This document shows, piece by piece, positions 42,256 to 51,400 of a stretch of 64,000 nucleotides of DNA; position 1 is the first letter of the stretch; the number at the start of each line of letters is the position of its first letter. Below the pieces are notes generated by a model. The model did not search any database and was not told where the DNA came from. It saw nothing but the letters and a program-made list of their open reading frames with translations. The position numbers were made by a program, and so were the translations under genes. The stretch is from Branchinecta lynchi (taxonomy: Eukaryota; Arthropoda; Branchiopoda; Anostraca; Branchinectidae), in assembly GCA_023053575.1 (NCBI GenBank), contig JAKZAP010000009.1:19821869-19885868 (forward strand), read 5' to 3'.

Positions 42256-43396
42256 TGCTCACTTCACTAGTCCCACCGACCTTAGCCTGTCGGTTGTCAA
42301 AGTAACGACGGACGAAAACACCAGCTGGCCAAAAAGACGGTTTCATGACCGTTTCATAGTATATGGCTGGAATACCGATCCTGACAGAAACACTCTGCTG
42401 CTTACTAGACTTCGGCTCAATTTTGTCACAATGGATTGCATCCAACTTACACTTTAGTCTCTGCGCAAGAGCATTCCTCACCGCTAAAAGCTCAGTGGAT
42501 GGATCTAGTCTCGAGACAAAAATCGATCGCAACTGACTATGCAAGTTTGACTTAACTCCTTTAAGCGTATTTTTGGTAACAGAACCGACAAACGCACTTG
42601 AGGGATTTGCACTCGGCCTACCGGTAGCGGTCTTGGGTAAACGGCTATTTCTCCGGGGACGGCGTGTGACATCTGCATAAGAAACAGGATTCACTCCCTC
42701 GACGCCCCCAGTGTCAACTGTGCGCACAGCTTCCAGTGGGGGTCTAACGGTCACAACCGCATCTTCACTATTAATCACGGCCACTGCAGACACACTGGCA
42801 CTGCCATCTCCCGTCTCAGGCACGGAGCTCTCGTTGTCCCCCGCGTCGAAAAACAAAGTCATGTTAGATGCCGCTTTCGTCCGATTCAATGTTGAAATAG
42901 CATCATTGCGTGGGCGATCGAGATCGCCCAGAGCACTACCTACGTCATAGCGTGCCGGAGACCGAAATGAATTCAGCTCAGATCGGGTGAGTATGCACGA
43001 CTTCATTTCGGCAAGAGAGTTTTGTAACTCGGTTAATTGGCTTTGCAGTGTTTCGTGGGATTTGAGAAGAGTAGCCAAGTCAAAATGTTCGAGACTCATG
43101 GGGGGGAGCATAGCAAGGTCCTCAGCCAGGAATATAAAATTCCCACGATCGCAGATCTGCAACAGGTAATACAGGTCGTCGAGTGCTAGGTACTTGCTGC
43201 GTCTCGTGGTCGTCAGCCTATCAGCAGCTGTATTTCTATCATCAGCCGACAAGGCTTCGACGAGCAAAGTTTTGGCCTTCAAGACACTATCAAGCGAGTA
43301 GAACTCATTACAAACTTTCAGGATCACATCCTTAGGGGAAGTGTCAATCTTATTTGTCAAAAAGCACAGTAGCTCAGAGACGATCGTTTTCGTCAT
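42245..43396 (-). CDS. LINE ORF1 protein (383 aa)
   Basis: ORF1 of a CR1-group LINE, probably a nucleic-acid-binding chaperone that forms the RNP with the element's RNA. Seen: a likely coiled coil around residues 105-140 (LLKSHETLQSQLTELQNSLA), a Ser/Thr/Val-rich middle, a basic stretch RRPRRNSRLPK, and a C-terminal module starting FVSRLDPSTELLAVRNAL and ending near SFWPAGVFVRRYF, which resembles the C-terminal ORF1 module of related LINEs. The stop overlaps the ORF2 start by 11 nt, suggesting reinitiation or a frameshift for ORF2. No stop or frameshift is present. Confidence 0.75.
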   Translation of the reverse strand: MTKTIVSELLCFLTNKIDTSPKDVILKVCNEFYSLDSVLKAKTLLVEALSADDRNTAADRLTTTRRSKYLALDDLYYLLQICDRGNFIFLAEDLAMLPPMSLEHFDLATLLKSHETLQSQLTELQNSLAEMKSCILTRSELNSFRSPARYDVGSALGDLDRPRNDAISTLNRTKAASNMTLFFDAGDNESSVPETGDGSASVSAVAVINSEDAVVTVRPPLEAVRTVDTGGVEGVNPVSYADVTRRPRRNSRLPKTATGRPSANPSSAFVGSVTKNTLKGVKSNLHSQLRSIFVSRLDPSTELLAVRNALAQRLKCKLDAIHCDKIEPKSSKQQSVSVRIGIPAIYYETVMKPSFWPAGVFVRRYFDNRQAKVGGTSEVSNGN

Positions 43397-43577
43397 GATA
43401 GCAGAAAGTTCTGAAAACGAGACTTACAATGCTAGAAGCCACAGTGGATTCAAATTCCAAAATCTAACACCATCTATGCGACCGCTCACGGCAAACGCAC
43501 AGAGAGAAATTCGTTCTTTCAGAAATTCACGTTATATATCCGATTCTGCTGGTTCCATTTACCCGGTAGTAAAAAAA

Positions 43578-44810
43578 CAAGAGCTGGAAGCTCGTATGGC
43601 ACTTGCAAGAGTCAGATGGAAGTGATGGTGAAAAGTATTTTTTTTCACTTTTCGGTTAAGATGCGCACTTAAAGGGTGGTACAAATTAATTTCTAAGCAA
43701 AACCCATGAGTGAAAAAGAATCATGTGCTAATGGCGATCGTGAAAACGTAAACTTTGCTTAAAAGTATTTTTTGCACTGTGCGGTTAAGATGAGTTCTTT
43801 AAGGGATGGTCGGATCGGAAAAGTAACGATGTTTAACCCAATGATGTCGAGTTTCTAATGCTCCAGCAAATCGTCCTAGCACATCTGGAAGTACCGTAAC
43901 TCAAGACCACCGGAATTCCAGATTCCCCCGTACAGATCCCCCCCCCCCCCCTCGGTACCCGAATCCGGTCCAATTCTGTCACTGATGCACGTATGACTTG
44001 TGCCTGTACTTCCCACCAAGTTTCATCCTGATCGCTCCACTCTATGCGTGTCACAAGATTTCCGGTTCTCACCTCCGCCCCCAGTTCATCGGATCCGGTC
44101 CTGAATTGAAATGGGAAATCTGAGACATGAGGTCTTTCTAAATATCAAGTTTCATTAAGATCCGAAAACCCGTTCGAAAGTTATGCATGCCACTAATTTC
44201 CGGATTCCGCCGTCTCCCCCTCCCCCCACGATGGTCGGATCGGTCGAGTGACTGTTTCCAAGTTAATCTGGCCGGGTCCCGATATGCCTGCCAAGTTTTG
44301 TCGTCCTAGTCCATCTGGAAGTACATTAACTACGGATTCCCGGAATTCCGGGCCCCCCCTCCAACTCCCCCCATAGTGTCCGGATCCGGTCCAGTTCTGT
44401 CAGTGATGTATATAGAGCTTGTGCTTGTCCTTCCCACCAAGTTTCATCACGATCGCTCCACTCTGAGAGTTTCATACGATTTCCGGTCCCCCTCCCCCCC
44501 CCCCCAGATTCATCTGATCCGGTCCGGACTAGAAATGGGACATCTGAGACACGAGTTATTACCAGATATCAAGTATCATCATCTGATCACCCGTTCGAAA
44601 GTTATGAATGCCCCTATTTTCCGAATTCCGCCACTCCCCCCCCCCTACCCCCACGATGGTCGGATCGGGCAAGTGACTATTGCCAAGTTAGTTTGGTCGG
44701 GTCCCTAATATACCTGCCAAGTTTCATCGTCCTAGCACTTCTGGAAGTACCCTAACTCGAGATGAGTGGCCTGACAACCGACAGACCGAAAAGTGATCGG
44801 TATACGGTGG
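43578..44810 (+). repeat. Repeat R, copy 6
   Basis: Starts CAAGAGCTGGAAGCTCGTAT right next to the intact LINE. Monomer landmarks CAAGTTTCAT (or near variants) fall at about 44017, 44150, 44290, 44437, 44572 and 44717, spacing 133-147 bp. Ends GATCGGTATACGG without the final hairpin. Confidence 0.8.
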
Positions 44811-44859
44811 AGTATATTGGTGGAGATTGCTTAGTGCCCGAACAAAAAAATAATAATAA

Positions 44860-45110
44860 GTCTTTCTCGTAAGGCATACAACAAAAATACAAGCGCATAG
44901 AGGTACGACAAATCCCACGGAAATTCCAGTATTTGAAAGTCGATTGTTCGTGAATAGGGGAACAACGAAGTAACCCGAAAATCACGGTTTTCTATTTCTT
45001 TCGTACCGAAGTAACGCATTTTCAGCGGGTCTTCAAGCCAATTTAAGTAAACAAGTGAAGGGTAACTAGATCGCCATATCTCAGACCTTTTCGGTTAAAC
45101 TTTAATTCTC
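44860..45110 (+). repeat. Repeat B, copy 5 (with 32-bp N insertion)
   Basis: AAGGCATACAACAAAAATAC to GGGTAACTAGATCGCC and TTTTCGGTTAAACTTTAAT. Holds one intact ACTAGAT target, the reference for the empty site of the 7.8-kb element. Confidence 0.65.
44975..45006. mobile_element. 32-bp orphan terminus of element N
   Basis: Contains the N inverted-repeat sequence (CGGTTTTCTATTTCTTTC) alone, inserted in family B and flanked by the 9-bp direct repeat CGAAGTAAC (44966-44974, 45007-45015). Other B copies carry that 9-mer once. Confidence 0.6.
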
Positions 45111-45127
45111 CAGGTATTCTATCATTA

Positions 45128-45218
45128 CAGAAATACTATTTCTTGAATACAACTTCAGTTACAAAATTCACTTACAAAATCACAGCAGGTTTTCGAATAA
45201 ATGACAAAAATTTAACGA
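45128..45218 (+). repeat. 90-bp direct repeat, copy 1
   Basis: AAATACTATTTCTTGAATAC to ATGACAAAAATTTAAC; nearly the same text occurs at 46197-46287 in the same orientation. It lies just beyond the F-box gene stop. Confidence 0.6.
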
Positions 45219-45238
45219 GTTGGAACAAATCATTTTCA

Positions 45239-45444
45239 CTAGCTACTTTCGCCGTCTCGCCTAAAAAACATAAACGTTGATGCCTGAGCACCATCTGATG
45301 CGAAGAACCCGAAACCCTCATGAGTATCGAACAGTTCCAGGAACCAGATTGCTTTACCGTTCAAAACAGGAAAAGACAACATTGGCTCGTCAAGATTGCA
45401 GTGGAGCAAGTCGTTCTTTCGAATATGGTAGAGAAGAACCATTC
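45239..45444 (-). CDS. F-box gene coding exon 3 (C-terminus)
   Basis: A TTTCTTTTTGTAG acceptor precedes 45444. Two bases complete the split glycine codon, then the frame reads MVLLYHIRKNDLLHCNLDEP to FFRRDGESS and stops with TAG at 45239-45241. Phase fits exon 2 exactly and the style (short strands, GKAIWFLELF) continues the propeller. The link across 11 kb is inference. Confidence 0.65.
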
Positions 45445-48400
45445 CTACAAAAAGAAACCCTGCATAACGTGATTGTTACAAGGCGAAATTTGTTATGGTA
45501 CATAAATGTCTATATATATCAGACTTACTTGTGGCTGAGTCGATACTAAGTTAAGAAAATACATTAATTTATAAGCTAATTTCTATAAAAATAACTTTCT
45601 AAAGGAATAAGAACAGTTTTAAAAAGTAAAATAACAAAGACAAGATAAGTATAACGAAACTCCGCTTATATTTGTCAAATCTAGTAAATGGAGTTCGGCA
45701 GGCAGTAGAAATCGCCGTAACCGTATTTCATCGAAAATAAATTGTGTAAGAATTGGCTAATTTATAATGTAACATTGCATCATAGGGGGTGGTAGTATGA
45801 CACCGTTATAGTTTTATCCGCCCACTGAACTTTAAGTTTAACCGAACAGGTGAGATATACTACAGTCTAGTTACACATCACTTATATATTAACATAATGT
45901 TTAACTAAAAAGCCAACTTATTTTTGTGTCATTTAACTGAGTTCACTAAAATATAAAATTCCTTGAGCCCAAGCTGACTTTGAAACATAGATTCAAATAA
46001 TGCATACAAAGGATATGTGGCAGAGCATCGTAGCTGACGTTTTATGCATTATTTGGATCACTGAATTATTCGGATGGGATTATTTTTTCAACATATGCTC
46101 CAGAATGACGTTCAGAAGATACACGGCCGATCTCGCAAAGTTCTACTATGACGCGGAAAATTTGGATCTCAAGATAAACGCTTGCTGCAGAAATTCTAAG
46201 AAATACAATTTCTTGAATGCAACTTCAGTTACAAAATTCACTTACAAAATCACAGCAGGTTTTCGAATAAGTAACAAAAATCTAACAACGTGTCGCAATA
46301 GTCGTTTTCGTCAAGCATACAGCACAGGTATAAGTGCATAGAGGTACCACAAACTCCACAGGGAAAGTCCACTATTTGGAAATCAACTGTCGTGATAGTG
46401 AGCAACGTCGTAACATATTTTTTATCGGGCCTTCAATCCTATTCAAGTGAATTTGTGATGGGTAACTAAATTGTCCCATCTCACCCTTTTTTCGGTTAAA
46501 CCTTAATGAATGAATGAAGCCAGGTCAAAACCGTCTGGAAGTCTGGGGTGTTGAACACCCCAGACTTCCGGATATCTGGAAATTGCCATAGAGGCAACCC
46601 ATTCAAGAGACAGAGAAAATATACGAATGTAGGAAGGAAAGGGAAGGTCATTGACAGTTCTGGCTGGGATGCAAGAGTTAAATTGAATGCAAAGGGGACA
46701 TCTAGGAAATGTTGAAGAACAGCAAAGTCATCATTATCATGAAAATGTGGAAGGGTTGGCTTGACTATGCGGAAGCCCCGGACGTCTGGTAATCTAGAAG
46801 GTGAAGCCTTGCTTTTATTTCATTTGTCCGTTATCCAGAGAAAATCAAATTCGTCGAGTGAACTTATTCTTTCGGGGTTTTGGTACCTCTATGTTCGTGT
46901 CCCTCTACGCTTGAAATGTTAACTTAGAGCTTGGTCACACCTGACTTATTTCCCTATGCTGGTAACGCCTATCAGAGGAATCGTCAATACGAATCGTTAT
47001 TAGGGTATAAAATGGCAATCGACCAACGAATTTCTATTGGGTTTTCTAGCCTGTTAAAGCGGATCTCAACCCGATCTTCGCGTTTCAGCCTTATTTGCTG
47101 AACCTTCAAATTCCAAGGGATAATGCTGTCTCTTAAGCATTTTTCAAAGAGATGTAATAAGCTAAATAAGAAGTAAAATACGCGGCATTTGCATCTTAAT
47201 ACACACGCCTGTTCAAATAGGAACCCAAGAGGTTTTTGGGATCCCAAAACGTAAGTGGAGGGATACCTATGACATCGCAAAAGTTGTCCGTCTGTAAGCA
47301 CGATAACTCTCGAAGGGAATGAGATATTTTGATGAAACTTGGTATGAGGATTGTTTGGGTAGATGGGCTCTGGTTCAATTTAAGGGACAAACAAAATATT
47401 TTTAAACAGCTAATGTGATAGTCTATTATGGAGTAAGAAGACATGCTGAGCACGATGGTGACAATCATTTTCTCGCTGGACGAGTAGTTCTTCTGGAATC
47501 CGGCAAAAACCGGAAAGTTGGTTAAAAGTAAAAGTTTCATTTGAAGTTGATTAAATGTTTGACTTAGGGGTAAGAAGACATGCTGAGCATGATGGTGAAA
47601 ATCATTTTGTCGCCGGACAAGCAGTTCGTCCGGAATCCGGCCAAAACCGGAAAGTTGGTTAAAAGTAACAGTTTAATTTGAAGTTGATTAAATGTTTGAT
47701 TTATGAGTAAGAAGACATGCTGAACCCGATGGTGAAAACCATTTTCTCGCCGGAAAACTAGTTCGCCTGTAATCCGGCCAAAACCGGAAAATATGTCAAA
47801 AGTAAAAGCTTTATCTGAGGTTGATTAGATGATATATTTAGAGGTAAGAAGAGACGCTGAGTCTGTATGTAATGATAATTTTTTACCCAGACATATAATT
47901 AGTCCGGAATCCGGTTCTACCCGCATTTTTTTAAGTCAAAATTTTATTTAAAGTTGATTAGATTTCTTTATAGGGGTAAGGAGATACACCCGCTTCGTTT
48001 CTGAACTTTTCTTTTTTTGCTGGACTAGTGGTTCGCTCGGAATTCTGGCAAAACCGCAAATTTGGCAGTAGTAAAGCAGGAAGTTTCGGTCAATATAGTC
48101 AAAATAGATATGGCTTATAGAGGTATAGATAGGTAGATAGAATATCTGAACTCGGTTTTCTCTGATGATTAGCCTGGCGAAGACAAGACCGAATTGTCTG
48201 GATCAAATCTTAGATTTCTGGGATCACATCGACACCTTTGGTCTTGTTGTCAATGCAGCGTTCGTTGTTGCCAAGCTGATACAATCTTTTGAGTTTCTAA
48301 AGATCAGAAAAAGTGTTCTCAGTAGGTACTACATGAAGTACACGAGTACATTTTGACGCCCAATATTTTGTAAAAAGCTATTAAATCTATGGATGAACAG

Positions 48401-51400
48401 GACTGGTACTTGAACGGCTACCTATCACGAGACAAGTTGTCACGAGACAAGTCTATCACGAGACACAAATTTCTAGACAAATTTTCGCGAGACAAGTCAG
48501 TCATTTGGCAATTTTTCACAAGACAAATTTAAGAGGAGACAAATTATCACGAGGCAAACCTTGCTCGAGACAAACTTCCGTGAGACAAATCCGGCATAAG
48601 GACTTTCCATAAACTGCAGCCTGAATGCAGCCAAATTACCTCCCTGAGCACTGGCTCTACCTCCGGTTCATTTGAGATAGACCCGGTACTATGTGAGGGC
48701 TCCCTACTTCCGCGTTAAGTGACCGGTGGTAGGCTTTGTCGTTGACAATCGCTGCAGGGTTACTTATGGGGTTGGGTCAGCCGCGGAAATTAGAGTAAAC
48801 TTGCCCTTACATTCTTTCCCTCGTACTGGACAGCCTTTGTCAGAGCATCTGTAGTAGCTGCTTTCTGAAGATGTTGAAAGCAGAAAGAACTTTTAGCCAC
48901 TAGTATGGACTGCAGTCGCTCTTCTTGCAGTTTTCACCATTTCGAACTAGGTTGACATTCTGTTTCCAAAATCAAAACTGACTACTATCCTAAGATGCAC
49001 CCTCTGCTCTATATACGGTAGCTCACTCTAAGCTGATTGTCCTAATCCTGCTTTTCTTAATCCGGGTTGTCTTGTGAAAGGGTTGCCTAATGAATAATTG
49101 CCTCTTGAAGATTTGTCTAATGCTCTGATTGCCTCGTGTGGATTTGCCTAGTGACACCAGGGGTGGCCCGAAGCACTCAGGCCAGGGGGGGTGAGACCCC
49201 TCATTTCAACGACTCATGGATCGTAATATACGACTCGCAGGTACCAACAAAAATGAACTGTTGCGACTATGTGGCAATGGCGCACATTCCCCACCAACAA
49301 ATAATAGAGCCGGTGTAAAACTAGCTGCAATGCATCATCTGAAATTATTCTTGTAATCAAAATTTTTGTATACATACCTTCATAGCCTCAGCTTTACATT
49401 CAACTTTCGCATAAAAGGAAAGCTTTCAACGCCTGCACCGGGACAAATTAAAGCAAGCACCGCAGGCGATTTTTTTTTAATCTGCCTTTGTCTAGAAAGA
49501 TTCTAGCCAGCCTTTAATGTGTTTCAAATCTAAAAAGTTCCAAGCCTAATCGCCAAGTAAATGACACACCGTTCCTCTAAGTAGAGAATACTATGAAATG
49601 TGCCACAGGCGAAATTTTGCGAAAAAACGAGGAGGAGGCCGTCTTTTTGCAATCCTATTGAAAAGGAAAAAACAGGTTTGAAATAACAAATCTGACCGTC
49701 GAAGAAAGTGACAAAATAGTGTCCACAGAAAACAAAGTAGATTTGTTCCGTGTTAAAGCAAAAAAGTAATTTCTGAAAAAAAATCCTGATTTATGGACGT
49801 AAGCCGAGGAGCAGAGCGTCATTTTGAGATCCCAATGAAAAATTAAGAATAGATATGAAATCACGCCGCTGTCCATCGAAAAAGTGACAAAATAAAGCCC
49901 ATAGAAAAGAAAGTAGATTTTCTCCGAACTAATAGCAAAAAAAAGTAATTTTCACGTTCAGAACACACTTTCTCAGAAAACGAAACGAGGAAATCAGATT
50001 TGCCAGTGCGTTAAAAAAAAAAATCCGAATTTACGGACGTAACGAACTTTTGGTCTTGGCCTGACAGGAGTTTACAGATATAGAAAAAGACGCCAGGTTC
50101 GCCGACGAGACTTGAGTTGCTTTTTTTTTCCCGGTGTTTTGATGTACTTTTGATTCATAATGAAAGTACCGTGTACCGTTTTATTTGTCACTCGACACAC
50201 TGTACTTTCATGCCGAAAACTAAAGCAGGTAAAGCTACAGTGAGCTACACCTGAAGAATTGCAACTTAAAACTGGTTTGCAGAATTTGATTCTACGCGAC
50301 AGAAGATGCTATATACACAGCAAATGAAGACGAGAAGTTCGCTTTTAGAATATCTTAAACATAAAAGAGATCATTTTCGAGTTGAATGAGTGTCCTGAAT
50401 TTAGTAGTTTTCAGATGTGCTTTAACACTAGCATACAGAGGTGTCACGTGGGGGGGGGATGCACCCCCCACCCCTCCCCCGATGTTGTCGGCTAGCCGGC
50501 AAAAAATTGATTTTTCGTAAAAAGAATCGATTTTTTTGGGAAACAGTCGATTTTTCTTAAAAACGGTCGGTTTTCTTTAAATCAGTCGATTTTTTCGCAA
50601 GAAAAGAAGGTAAAAATTACCAGCCAGTCGGTAAATACCTTGTTCCTCCCATATCTGATAGTGCTATGATTTGCAGTCAGCAGTGATACATACGATTCGC
50701 AGTCAGCTTTGGCTGAAGGAATATTTTTGCTCCTCCCCCCCAAAAAACATTTTGATAGTAACGCCTCTGCTAGCATAGAGGCCAGAAATTTAACCTCCCG
50801 ACTAGAATGAGCTATTCCAGCGTCTGCGGAACCCCTCTTGTCCGGGGAAACAAATTTCGGGTGTATATTAAAATCCTCGTTGTCCTTTTCAAGCGTTGTT
50901 CCTACCTCAACCTCTCTTCGTAATCGACATTTTTCGTTTTGTTCTGGCACACTTCTTTTGCGGGTTTCCTGTCATTTGATTTCTGATGGCTTTTCCATTC
51001 TGTTTAAAAATTCTATTCCTTCTTTTTTCACTTATAGCCAAAGATGACCAAAAATCAATGCACATAACCTTGTCTCTCGCTTTTGCTCTATAAGGTATTT
51101 CAATGTTACCAGTCAGACTTCACTTTAACAACTAACCTATTGTAATTTTGACAGGCTAAAAGGCAAATCCAAATCCCACGGGAGTAGAACAGGTAGCCGC
51201 ATTGCTGCCCCCATGAATCATGTCTGTGACGTATCGGGTTACAAAACCTGGTTTAAACGACTTCTTCGGGGACTGGCTTACGACTGAAGCTGTGCAGAGA
51301 CAAAATTTAAAAAAAATTATAAACGACTCGGATTATTTTTTATTAAAATGAATGCCCGGGACCTCGGCGAGGCCAAAATAAACGACTGATACAACTTAGC

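Larger units (their letters stand above)
39366..43570 (-). mobile_element. Apparently full-length non-LTR retrotransposon (CR1-group LINE)
   Basis: A two-ORF LINE on the - strand: a 5' leader of about 170 bases, ORF1 (43396-42245), ORF2 (42255-39457), a short 3' UTR and a tail of ATT/TAT repeats near 39369-39390. Neither ORF is broken. The 3' UTR segment GTATATGGCCTCTGGCTGAA recurs in the fragment near 52730. The ends were not fixed by a target duplication. The element lies between the NOP56 3' end and repeat R6. Confidence 0.85.

Noticed and set aside
42711..43169. Plus-strand frames opposite LINE ORF1
   Set aside because: Shadows of the long minus-strand ORF.
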